Part shown: positions 49,521 through 57,853 of the stretch, piece after piece
How the letters are laid out: the number at the start of each line of letters is the position of its first letter
Position numbering within the stretch: position 1 is the first letter of the stretch
NCBI RefSeq assembly: GCF_009659625.1
Contig: NZ_VOIW01000004.1
Location: forward strand, 124,001 to 188,000
DNA: 64,000 bases
Direction of reading: 5' to 3'
From: Pseudomonas haemolytica
GTDB taxonomy: Bacteria > Pseudomonadota > Gammaproteobacteria > Pseudomonadales > Pseudomonadaceae
Made by a program: the position numbers and the translations under genes
Notes under the pieces: model-generated
What the model saw: the letters and a program-made list of their open reading frames with translations, nothing else
What the model was told of the DNA's origin: nothing
Database searches by the model: none

Positions 49521-50372
49521 TTAGCGACCGCGAACCGCTTGTTCCAGCTCGGAGAAACTTGGGCGATGTTTCGGGTACAGCACCTTGCGTCCGAACTCCA
49601 CGGCCAGCGACGGCGGCATGCCCGACGCGGACGCCACCAGGCACGCCTTGATCGCTTCGTAGAGGTTGACCTCTTCCTTGGCATCGTGGGCCAGGGAGGT
49701 GGCGAGAGGGCCGAAGAAACCGTAGGCGGCGAGAATACCGAAGAAGGTACCCACCAACGCCGCACCGACGTGCATGCCAATGGCAGCTTGATCGCCCTCG
49801 CCAAGGGAGGCCATGGTCACCACGATACCGAGTACTGCCGCGACAATACCAAAGCCTGGCATACCGTCGGCGATCCCGGTCACGGCGTGCGAAGGATGCT
49901 CCAGTTCTTCCTTAAGGCTGAACAACTCCATATCGAACAGGCCTTCCAGCTCATGGGGAGCCATGTTGCCCGAGGACATGATGCGCAGGTAATCACAGAT
50001 ATACGCGGTCATGCGCTCGTCTTTGAGCACAGCCGGGTACTTGGCGAAAATCGGGCTGGCCGCGGCGTCTTCGATATCGCCTTCGATCGCCATCATGCCT
50101 TCGCGGCGGCTCTTGTTGAGGATCTCGTAGATCAGCCCCAGCACTTCCAGATAGAAGGTGTGGGAGAAGCGCGAACTGAACATGCCCAGCGACTTCTTGA
50201 TCACGTGCATGGTCATGTAGCCGGGGTTGGCCTGCAAGAATGCGCCAAACGCGGCACCGCCAATAATCAGCACTTCGAAAGGCTGGATCAACGCGGCGAT
50301 TTTACCGTGGGACAAGACGTACCCGCCGAGCACACTTGCGATGACGACAATGATGCCGATAATTTTAGCCAT
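49521..50372 (-). CDS. motA: Flagellar motor stator protein MotA
   Basis: 283-residue stator subunit with four membrane helices and a large cytoplasmic loop (KSRREGMMAIEGDIEDAAAS) that contacts FliG. The segment MPGFGIVAAVLGIVVTM with the conserved Pro is typical. Pseudomonads have two stator sets; gene position between rsgA and the HDOD gene points to the MotAB set rather than MotCD. Confidence 0.96.
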   Translation of the reverse strand: MAKIIGIIVVIASVLGGYVLSHGKIAALIQPFEVLIIGGAAFGAFLQANPGYMTMHVIKKSLGMFSSRFSHTFYLEVLGLIYEILNKSRREGMMAIEGDIEDAAASPIFAKYPAVLKDERMTAYICDYLRIMSSGNMAPHELEGLFDMELFSLKEELEHPSHAVTGIADGMPGFGIVAAVLGIVVTMASLGEGDQAAIGMHVGAALVGTFFGILAAYGFFGPLATSLAHDAKEEVNLYEAIKACLVASASGMPPSLAVEFGRKVLYPKHRPSFSELEQAVRGR

Positions 50373-50538
50373 AGGAGATGGGTACTTGCGCCGTCGGGTT
50401 CATGGACATATTGGGTACTGCGGAAAACTCTTGTTCTACTTATCGGCAAAACTGCGCCAGACTATAGCCCGTTAAGGCGAAAAGCCAATTCGGCCCGTTC
50501 CGGGCGTGTAGACCGCAAGTGATGATCGCGCCCCAATC

Positions 50539-52074
50539 ATGGCAATTGAAACGACAGCCCCAACGACCAGACCCACCACCCTCGCCGCTTGGATCAAGTG
50601 CCTGGACGACGTGCTGCTGCCCGTGCCACAGGCCAGCCATGAGCGCGTGTGCAAAGCCATCCGCGATAGCCGCAGTTCATTGCGAGACATTGCCGAGCTG
50701 ATGCAAAACAGCCCGGCCCTGGTGCTGAGCGTGATGCGCGAAGCCAACAGTCAAGCCCACGGCAGCCTGGCGGAACCGGCGGAAAACCTCGAAGTGGCGC
50801 TGAACCGCCTTGGCCTCAAGCGTGCCGAGGAACTGCTGGCGCGCCTGCCTTCGGTGCCAGCCCATGAGATCCCGGTGGCGTTGCGCCAGCTGCTGTTGAT
50901 CAGCCAGCACGCGTCCCAGCAAGCCAACGGTTTGTTCGGCAGTCGCCTGGCGCGGTTGTGGCAGGACATCCACTGGGGCAGCCTGCTGTTTCTGTCGCCA
51001 CTGTGGCCGATGGCTGCCGCGTTCCCCAAGCTCTTGGAGGAATGGGAGCTGCGGGTAATCCACAAAGGCCAGTCAGCGCGCCAGGTCGAGCAAGAGTTGT
51101 TCGGCGTGCGCTTGGTGGACCTATGCCTGGGCCTGACCGACGCCTGGCACCTGCCAATCTGGGTCTCACAGGGCTACAAGCTGCTGCAGGCAGAGCAGCG
51201 CTTGCTGGTCAAGGCGCTGCACATTGCTCGCGAAGACGACGCCCTGCGCCACCAGCAATTGCTCGACGCCGAACCCAACCTGCGCCGTTGGCTGAACCAG
51301 CCGGCCAACACCGTGCTGCTGGCCAATGGCCTGGCGATGTCGGCCCAGGAGTCCTGGACCTGCCCGCATACCGAGCGCTGGCAGTACCTCACCGCGCTGT
51401 ACCTGCAGGTGCCGTTGAGCGACGTGCAGCAGCAGGTGCACCAGCAAGCGGTGACAAGCGCCCGCACCACCTTGATGCCCGACCTCTGGCACCCGGCGCT
51501 GTCGCTGATCTGGCCTTGGCATGTGCAGAAGGTCCATCGCGGCTTGTTGCCGGCACCTCCTCCCACCGCAGAAGCCCTGGCCGTATGGCGCAAGCACTGC
51601 ACCGAGTTGCTGGTGGAACCGAGCCGCTTCGCCAATGCCATGCACATGACTACCTGTGCCAAGGAAGCCTTGGTTGCCAGTGGTATGCAGCGGGTGTTGC
51701 TGTTCATGGCGGACCGCGCCTTGAGCACCTTGCGCGTGCATCAAGCTGACGGCCTGCCCAAGGACGCCGCGCACTTGAGCCTGGATGTGGTCAACAGCAC
51801 ATTGCTGCAACGCCTGCTGGAAAAGTCCGCACAGGTGCGGCTCGGTCCCGACAACCATGCGCAGTTCTCCGCACTGCTGCCCCCCATCCTGCGTCGCTTG
51901 TTTATCGGCGAGCACCTGCTGTTGCGCTCACTGAGCTGCAACGGCCGCGTGGTGATGCTGATCGTCGCGGACCAGGGCGGCGGGCCGTTCTCGGAAACCA
52001 CCGTGCAGGCGTTCGGCAAAACCGCTCAATGCATCGAAAAGGCCCTGCACAGCTTTACCAACCGCAGCGCCTGA
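50539..52074 (+). CDS. HDOD domain protein
   Basis: A 511-residue protein with an N-terminal HDOD domain (LDDVLLPVPQASHERVCKAI, then LMQNSPALVLSVMREANSQ and LNRLGLKRAEELLARLPSV). HDOD proteins are non-catalytic HD-related helical domains linked to signalling and motility. The rest (about 220-510) shows no domain I recognise with confidence; the last part could be a sensory or GAF-like fold. It is divergent from motAB, a conserved pairing in Pseudomonas. Start ATG 50539; RBS weak. Confidence 0.82.
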   Translation: MAIETTAPTTRPTTLAAWIKCLDDVLLPVPQASHERVCKAIRDSRSSLRDIAELMQNSPALVLSVMREANSQAHGSLAEPAENLEVALNRLGLKRAEELLARLPSVPAHEIPVALRQLLLISQHASQQANGLFGSRLARLWQDIHWGSLLFLSPLWPMAAAFPKLLEEWELRVIHKGQSARQVEQELFGVRLVDLCLGLTDAWHLPIWVSQGYKLLQAEQRLLVKALHIAREDDALRHQQLLDAEPNLRRWLNQPANTVLLANGLAMSAQESWTCPHTERWQYLTALYLQVPLSDVQQQVHQQAVTSARTTLMPDLWHPALSLIWPWHVQKVHRGLLPAPPPTAEALAVWRKHCTELLVEPSRFANAMHMTTCAKEALVASGMQRVLLFMADRALSTLRVHQADGLPKDAAHLSLDVVNSTLLQRLLEKSAQVRLGPDNHAQFSALLPPILRRLFIGEHLLLRSLSCNGRVVMLIVADQGGGPFSETTVQAFGKTAQCIEKALHSFTNRSA

Positions 52075-52131
52075 TGCTTGCGCTACAATCGCCCTCCTTT
52101 ATCGCCAACATTTGTGCCCAGGAGACCTCAC

Positions 52132-52947
52132 ATGCCTGACTTCTCTGGCTTGCCGCTGGTGATCGAATCCAGCGACCTGATCGGTCGTCTGGATGCCGAA
52201 CACCTGATTCTGGTTGACCTCACCAGTGCCGCCCGCTACGCCGAAGGGCATATCCCCGGCGCGCATTTCGTTGATCCCAAGCGCACCCAACTGGGGCAGC
52301 CCCCGGCACCCGGCTTGCTGCCACACAAAGCCGACCTGGAAAAACTGTTCGGCGAACTGGGCCACACCCCGGACGCGACCTACGTAGTCTATGACGACGA
52401 AGGTGGCGGCTGGGCCGGGCGTTTTATCTGGATGCTCGACGTGATCGGCCACCAGAAATATCACTACCTCGACGGCGGCCTGCTGGCATGGCTGGAGGAA
52501 AAGCTTGCGCTCTCCACCGAAGTACCCGCCCCCGCCGGCGGCCCGGTCAGCCTCACGCTGCACGACGGCCCAACCGCCACCCGCGAATACCTGCAAAGCC
52601 GTCTCGGTGCTGCCGACCTGGGCATCTGGGACGCCCGCGGCCCGCTGGAATATTCCGGTGAGAAAGTGCTTGCAGCCAAGGGTGGCCACATCCCCGGCGC
52701 AGTGAATTTCGAATGGACCGCTGGCATGGACAAGGCGCGCAACCTGCGTATCCGCCGTGACATGCCGCAGATCCTCGAAGGCCTCGGGCTGACCCGCGAT
52801 AAAGAAATCATTACCCACTGCCAGACTCACCACCGTTCTGGCTTCACCTACCTGGTGGCCAAGGCGCTCGGTTATCCGCGAGTCAAAGGTTATGCCGGTT
52901 CCTGGGGCGAATGGGGCAACCACCCCGACACCCCCGTTGAGATTTAA
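52132..52947 (+). CDS. rhdA: Thiosulfate:cyanide sulfurtransferase (rhodanese) RhdA
   Basis: 271 residues forming two rhodanese domains. The active loop CQTHHR begins at Cys230, exactly as in the RhdA type of Azotobacter and Pseudomonas. It transfers sulfane sulfur and can protect against cyanide. ATG 52132 follows AGGAGA. It lies 15 bases before psd and is in the same operon. Confidence 0.96.
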   Translation: MPDFSGLPLVIESSDLIGRLDAEHLILVDLTSAARYAEGHIPGAHFVDPKRTQLGQPPAPGLLPHKADLEKLFGELGHTPDATYVVYDDEGGGWAGRFIWMLDVIGHQKYHYLDGGLLAWLEEKLALSTEVPAPAGGPVSLTLHDGPTATREYLQSRLGAADLGIWDARGPLEYSGEKVLAAKGGHIPGAVNFEWTAGMDKARNLRIRRDMPQILEGLGLTRDKEIITHCQTHHRSGFTYLVAKALGYPRVKGYAGSWGEWGNHPDTPVEI

Positions 52948-52962
52948 GGTTTAAGGACAGTT

Positions 52963-53823
52963 ATGAAAAAGCAGTTGTTTATCCTCAGCCAATACTTGCT
53001 GCCGCACCACTTGCTCTCGCGCTTGGCCGGCTGCATTGCCGAGTGCCGCGTGCGCTGGTTCAAAAACGCTTTCACCGCCTGGTTCGCCAAGCGCTACCAA
53101 GTGGACATGTCCCAGGCCCTGGTTGAAGACCTGAGCGCCTACGAGCACTTCAATGCCTTCTTTACCCGCGCCCTGAAAGACGGCGCCCGCCCGCTGGATC
53201 CAACTCCAGGCGCGGTACTGAGCCCGGCCGATGGCGCGGTCAGCCAGCTTGGCCCGATCGAACATGGCCGTGTGTTCCAGGCCAAGGGTCACAGTTTCAG
53301 CGTGCTTGAATTGCTCGGTGGCGACGCAGCACTGGCTGCGCCGTTCATGGGCGGCGACTTCGCGACTATTTACCTGTCGCCGAAGGACTACCACCGCGTA
53401 CATATGCCGCTGGCCGGTACCTTGCGCGAGATGGTGTATGTGCCAGGGCGGATTTTCTCGGTCAACCAGACCACCGCTGAAAACGTGCCAGAGCTGTTCG
53501 CCCGTAACGAGCGCGTTGTCTGCCTGTTCGACACCGAACGCGGCCCGATGGCTGTGGTATTGGTGGGTGCGATGATCGTGGCGTCGATTGAAACCGTTTG
53601 GGCAGGCTTGGTGACGCCGCCGAAGCGCGAGCTGAAAACCTTCCGTTACGACGAAGCTGCGCGCGCGCCGATTCATCTGGAAAAAGGTGCTGAACTGGGT
53701 CGCTTCAAGCTGGGCTCGACCGCCATCGTGCTGTTTGGGCCGGATCAGGTGAAGTGGGCTGAAGAACTGGTAGCTGGTTCGCCGGTGCAGATGGGCCAGG
53801 GTATCGCACTGCCTAAAGCCTGA
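52963..53823 (+). CDS. psd: Phosphatidylserine decarboxylase proenzyme
   Basis: Makes phosphatidylethanolamine in the inner membrane. The 286-residue proenzyme self-cleaves at the LGST motif: Ser252 becomes the pyruvoyl cofactor. The N-terminal beta chain includes [11 protein letters not shown] and [12 protein letters not shown], both family signatures. Follows rhdA in one operon and converges with serB. Confidence 0.97.
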   Translation: MKKQLFILSQYLLPHHLLSRLAGCIAECRVRWFKNAFTAWFAKRYQVDMSQALVEDLSAYEHFNAFFTRALKDGARPLDPTPGAVLSPADGAVSQLGPIEHGRVFQAKGHSFSVLELLGGDAALAAPFMGGDFATIYLSPKDYHRVHMPLAGTLREMVYVPGRIFSVNQTTAENVPELFARNERVVCLFDTERGPMAVVLVGAMIVASIETVWAGLVTPPKRELKTFRYDEAARAPIHLEKGAELGRFKLGSTAIVLFGPDQVKWAEELVAGSPVQMGQGIALPKA

Positions 53824-53842
53824 TCTGAAAACTGCAAAGATC

Positions 53843-53876
53843 AAATGTGGGAGGGGGCTTGCCCCCTCCCACATTT
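53843..53876. repeat. Perfect palindrome derived from REP, psd / serB junction
   Basis: A perfect 16-bp stem (AAATGTGGGAGGGGGC and complement) with a 2-base TT loop, directly abutting the serB stop. It is the outer half of two REP arms joined with the centre deleted. It can serve as a bidirectional terminator for the convergent genes. Confidence 0.78.
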
Positions 53877-55091
53877 TCAGAGCTGACCGTCGCGGTCACG
53901 CAAGCCCAACAGATACAACACACCATCGAGCCCCAACGTCGAAATCGCCTGCTTGGCCGATTGCTTGACCAACGGCTTGGCGCGGAACGCCACCCCCAAC
54001 CCGGCAATCGCCAGCATCGGCAAGTCATTGGCGCCGTCGCCGACCGCAATGGTCTGCTCCAGGCGCAAGCCTTCCTTGTGGGCCAATTCCTTCAGCAGAT
54101 CCGCCTTGCGCTGCGCATCGACAATCGGCTCGACCGCCACGCCGGTCACCTTGCCATCTACCACTTCCAGCTCGTTGGCGAACACGTAGTCGATACCCAG
54201 CTTGGCCTGCAACTGCTTGGCGAAGTAGGTGAAGCCGCCCGACAGGATCGCGGTCTTGTAACCCAGGCGCTTGAGTTCGGCGAACAGGGTTTCGGCACCT
54301 TCAGTCAGGCGCAGCGAAGCGCCGATGGAATCCAGCACGCTTACGTCCAGGCCCTTGAGCAGCGCCAGGCGCTCCTTGAAGCTGGCACGGAAATCCAGCT
54401 CACCGGCCATCGCCCGCTCGGTAATCTCGCTGACTTGCTCGCCCACACCGGCCGCCTTGGCCAGCTCGTCGATGACCTCGGCTTCGATCAGGGTGGAGTC
54501 CATGTCGAACACCGCCAGGCGACGGTTGCGGCGGAACAGCGAGTCTTCCTGGAAGGCGATATCGACATTCAGCTCCTGGGCCACACTCAGGAAATCGGCG
54601 CGTAGCGCTTGCGCGTCAGCCGGTTCACCGCGCACGGAGAATTCGATGCAACCCTTGCCTTTGTCGGCGGGCGTGTCCAATGGCATACGACCCGACAGAC
54701 GGTCGATATGGTCGATATTCAATCCATATTGCGCAGTGATGGAGCTGACGCGCTGCAACTGCTCGGCCGTTACCTTGCGAGTCAACAGGGTCACGATGTG
54801 GCGTTTTTTGCCCTGGCCTTCCACCCAATGCTGGTAATCCGCTTCGGACACCGGGGTGAAACGCACCTGTTGATCGAGCTTATACGCCGTAAACAGGATG
54901 TCCTTGAGTACCGACGAAGCCTGCTCGGTGCTGGGGATTTCCACCAGGATGCCGAACGACAGGGTGTCGTGGATCACCGCTTGGCCGATGTCGAGAATGT
55001 TCACACCACCCTGGGCGAGGACACCGGTAATGGCTGCGGTGAGACCCGGTCGGTCAAGACCTGTGATGTTGATCAGGACAATTTCGCGCAA
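53877..55091 (-). CDS. serB: Phosphoserine phosphatase SerB
   Basis: Last enzyme of serine synthesis, 404 residues. Two N-terminal ACT domains (EIVLINITGLDRPGLTAAIT, then HIVTLLTRKVTAEQLQRVSS) precede a HAD phosphatase domain with DMDSTLIEAEVIDELA, ILSGGFTYFAK and GDGANDLPMLAIAG. The two ACT domains make it longer than the E. coli enzyme and are typical of pseudomonads. Divergent from the AhpA/YtjB-type gene. Confidence 0.97.
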   Translation of the reverse strand: MREIVLINITGLDRPGLTAAITGVLAQGGVNILDIGQAVIHDTLSFGILVEIPSTEQASSVLKDILFTAYKLDQQVRFTPVSEADYQHWVEGQGKKRHIVTLLTRKVTAEQLQRVSSITAQYGLNIDHIDRLSGRMPLDTPADKGKGCIEFSVRGEPADAQALRADFLSVAQELNVDIAFQEDSLFRRNRRLAVFDMDSTLIEAEVIDELAKAAGVGEQVSEITERAMAGELDFRASFKERLALLKGLDVSVLDSIGASLRLTEGAETLFAELKRLGYKTAILSGGFTYFAKQLQAKLGIDYVFANELEVVDGKVTGVAVEPIVDAQRKADLLKELAHKEGLRLEQTIAVGDGANDLPMLAIAGLGVAFRAKPLVKQSAKQAISTLGLDGVLYLLGLRDRDGQL

Positions 55092-55224
55092 AGCGCACCC
55101 CCAGGCTGGAAAAAAACCGCATTCTACCCACTTTCAGTGACCATCGGGCACAGCCAGCGCTTTGCCGGTCATGGGCCTGTCGCTATACTGCGCGTCAACT
55201 TCACGGACCAAGAGCCGAGCGCAA

Positions 55225-56763
55225 GTGAACCGGCCCACGCCAGTAAAAACCGATAACTTCTTCCTGCTGATCTTCCGGGCACTGCGCCACCGCCGTGTAC
55301 CGATCGCATTACGCATCGCCAGCCATAACGTGATCCTGGTCGCTTTGGCCTTGGTGATCTACGCCTGCGTGATGGGATTGCAGTTCAAACAGGCCATGCA
55401 TGAGCAAGCCGACGCGCTGGGCGAGAGCCTGACGACCCAGACCGCCACTTCGGCGACTGAGTTGCTGGTGTCCAACGACATCCTCAGCCTCAACGTGCTG
55501 CTCAACAACCTGACCAAGAACCCGCTGGTGGCCCACGCTGCCATCTATAGCGTGGACAACCGGATCATGGCCGAAGCCGGGCAGCGCCCGAAGAACGGCC
55601 TGCTGGGTGAAGCCGAGGGTTTGTACCAGAGCAATATCACTTTCCAGGATGTGAAGGCCGGCCAGTTGCGTATCAGCCTCGATATGCAACAGTTCCAGCA
55701 GCCGATGACCATCAGCCTGCAGAGCATGGGCATCCTGAGTGCAATCCTGCTGGCGCTGGCCCTGGCCTTGAGCCTGCGCCTGGGGCGGCATATCTCCACG
55801 CCCCTGATGCAACTGCGCATCTGGCTGCGGGATATCGACGAGCATACCCCGGCGACTGATCGCCAGGACGAAATCGGCGACCTGGCGCGCCAGCTCCACG
55901 CCAGTTTCGCCCCGGAGCCGAAAGCCCCGGAGGTCGAACCTGAACCCGAGTACGACGACACCGACGACTACAGCGACGAACCTGAGTTTGAAGTGCGCAA
56001 CCTGCGCGACCCAGGTTTTGACGAAAGCACGCCGGTGGCCGGCCTGAAGCCTGCACCGCGCCATGTGGTCAAGGCCGAGGAAGACGAGCTGGACGACGAA
56101 GACCCGTTCGCCGACCTGCGCGATACCTCCGCCGTGGCCCCGGCCACTGCACCGAAACCGGTTCCGGTCGCAAAGAACTCCGAACCGCAACACAGCGCCG
56201 TCCTCGCCGTGCAATTGGGTGCCCAGGAGCAACTGCGCCGCCTGCCCCGCGCGCGCCTGACCGAACTGCTCGAACGCTACCGCGACTGCCTCGACCAGGC
56301 CGCCTCGCTGTACCAAAGCGAATTGCACACCCTGAACGATGGCAGCACGCTGATGCTGTTCCACAGTGAAGACAGCGGCGAAGATTACCTGACCAACGCT
56401 ATTTGCTGTGGCGAGTTGCTGCGCGCCCTGGGCCACGCCTTGCAGATCGAAGTAGCCGACAGCGGCATCACCCTGCAACTGCAGCTTGGTTTGACGGTGG
56501 GCGATGACCTGTTTGGCATGAGCCAGATCGACCTGTTGCTCACTGAGATCGCCCAGGATGCCTTGGCCTTGTCCCAACACAGCCGTAACCTGCTGCTGGT
56601 GGAACGCAAGATCAGTGAAGACACACTGATCCGCCAACGTGCACGTATCCGCCCGATTGCCAGCCCCGAAGGGGCCAGCTGTGTGGAGCGCTTGATGGAG
56701 CCGTATCCGTCGATGCTGGAGCGGCAGTTGGCGCGGATGCATGAGACCCGCAACAAGAATTAA
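55225..56763 (+). CDS. AhpA/YtjB (SMP) family membrane protein with long C-terminal extension
   Basis: 512 residues. An N-terminal membrane helix (about 27-49) leads a YtjB-type extracytoplasmic sensor region (MHEQADALGESLTTQTATSA, LLVSNDILSLNVLLNNLTKN), a second helix (MGILSAILLALALALSL) and HAMP-like stretch (GRHISTPLMQLRIWLRDIDE). Then come an acidic linker (EYDDTDDYSDEPEFE) and a C-terminal region of about 200 residues that looks like a degenerate nucleotide-cyclase fold (LTVGDDLFGMSQIDLLLTEI). GTG 55225 is the likely start, with a weak RBS. Divergent from serB, as in other gammaproteobacteria. Confidence 0.75.
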   Translation: MNRPTPVKTDNFFLLIFRALRHRRVPIALRIASHNVILVALALVIYACVMGLQFKQAMHEQADALGESLTTQTATSATELLVSNDILSLNVLLNNLTKNPLVAHAAIYSVDNRIMAEAGQRPKNGLLGEAEGLYQSNITFQDVKAGQLRISLDMQQFQQPMTISLQSMGILSAILLALALALSLRLGRHISTPLMQLRIWLRDIDEHTPATDRQDEIGDLARQLHASFAPEPKAPEVEPEPEYDDTDDYSDEPEFEVRNLRDPGFDESTPVAGLKPAPRHVVKAEEDELDDEDPFADLRDTSAVAPATAPKPVPVAKNSEPQHSAVLAVQLGAQEQLRRLPRARLTELLERYRDCLDQAASLYQSELHTLNDGSTLMLFHSEDSGEDYLTNAICCGELLRALGHALQIEVADSGITLQLQLGLTVGDDLFGMSQIDLLLTEIAQDALALSQHSRNLLLVERKISEDTLIRQRARIRPIASPEGASCVERLMEPYPSMLERQLARMHETRNKN

Positions 56764-56798
56764 AGAACACCGCTAAACCCACTGTGGAGTGAGTTTGT

Positions 56799-56886
56799 GT
56801 GGGAGTGGGCTTGCTCGCGAAGGCGGTGGATCAGCCAATGAATCTGTTGACTGACACACCGTCTTCGCGAGCAAGCCCGCTCCCAC
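56799..56886. repeat. REPIN (GTGGGAGCGGGC type)
   Basis: Inverted pair with TTCGCGAGCAAGCCCGCTCC arms; the left arm has one changed base (GGGAGTGGGC). It lies between the convergent AhpA/YtjB-type and PqiC-type genes. Confidence 0.86.
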
Positions 56887-56920
56887 AGTTGATCTTCAAC
56901 ATGACTCAAATCCCGAACAA

Positions 56921-56951
56921 AAAAAGGCCCGCTTTATTCTGCGGGCCTTTT
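56921..56951. terminator. Bidirectional Rho-independent terminator
   Basis: Stem GGCCCGC / GCGGGCC with an 8-base loop, flanked by A-run and T-run, so it can end both convergent transcripts. Confidence 0.8.
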
Positions 56952-56969
56952 GTTTGTGCGCGATTCAGT

Positions 56970-57680
56970 TCAGAACCTGAACACTTCCAGATCCGTACGA
57001 ATCGGCGTCGCCATCGGCATCTTCGGCTTCTCCGGTGCAGCTGGCTTGGGCTGTGCCGGTGCCTGCTTGCGTGGTGCCTCGGCAATCGGCGGCTGGTTGG
57101 CCAATGGCTTGAGCGCCACCGACAACTGCTGCGCCAAATGCTGTAACAGCACGCCCTGGGCCTGGACCTGGGAAGCGGTGGTGCCGGTATGCTCTTCCTG
57201 CAGGTGCACGATGCGGTTGTCCCGCACTTGCCCGCGACGGTCGATCAAGCGCCACTGCGCATCGAGGATAGCCGGCTGCGAGGTGCCCGAGTCAAGCCGG
57301 GTGATCGTCAACAATACCTGCACATCCGGGGTAAACCCGCTCGGCGCTGGCGCCAGGACCACACGCTGGCTGTCCAACTGGCCGGCCACTTGGCGCAGCA
57401 TCAGTTGGTTGATATCGGACGACAGGCTGCCCGCCCAACGCCCATCAGTGGAACCTTGCAGGCTGCCGTCGTTCTGACGTTGCAACAGGGTTTCGCGTTG
57501 CAGGTAATCAGCAACGACTACCGGCCCCAGCAATACTGCCATACCAGCTGTCTGTGCTGGCTGAGCCGGACTTCCGCTGTCCAGCTGGTACAGCGACACC
57601 GGTTGGTGCGTGCTGCAACCCGCCAGCCCCAAAAGGCCAGCGAGCATAAAAAATAGAGGAAGGCGTGGAGCAGTCATCAT
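56970..57680 (-). CDS. PqiC family lipoprotein
   Basis: A 236-residue outer-membrane lipoprotein: signal peptide with lipobox LAGC (Cys at about residue 22) and the PqiC/ABC-transport auxiliary domain (VSLYQLDSG, VLLGPVVVADYLQRETLLQR, DINQLMLRQVAGQL). PqiC proteins partner MCE-domain PqiB complexes for lipid transport, but no pqiA or pqiB is nearby. The C-terminal 45 residues are Pro/Ala/Lys-rich and not part of the domain. Either of two adjacent ATGs at 57675-57680 may start it. Confidence 0.85.
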   Translation of the reverse strand: MMTAPRLPLFFMLAGLLGLAGCSTHQPVSLYQLDSGSPAQPAQTAGMAVLLGPVVVADYLQRETLLQRQNDGSLQGSTDGRWAGSLSSDINQLMLRQVAGQLDSQRVVLAPAPSGFTPDVQVLLTITRLDSGTSQPAILDAQWRLIDRRGQVRDNRIVHLQEEHTGTTASQVQAQGVLLQHLAQQLSVALKPLANQPPIAEAPRKQAPAQPKPAAPEKPKMPMATPIRTDLEVFRF

Positions 57681-57811
57681 CCCATCCAGGTGGCTGCCAC
57701 ACGGCGAACCACAATGTAATACTAAAAATAACCTAAACACGCTCGGCTACGCCGGCGCTGGAAAGGCCATATCATCCGTGAATATGCGCCATGACTCCAG
57801 CGCGAAAGCGT

Positions 57812-57837
57812 CGATCTACGCGTTAAATCGTAGATCG
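57812..57837 (-). terminator. Hairpin after parC
   Basis: A 9-bp stem (CGATCTACG / CGTAGATCG) with an 8-base loop, 16 bases beyond the parC stop, without a T-run. Confidence 0.45.
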
Positions 57838-57853
57838 AGCCCTCTAGTCGGCC

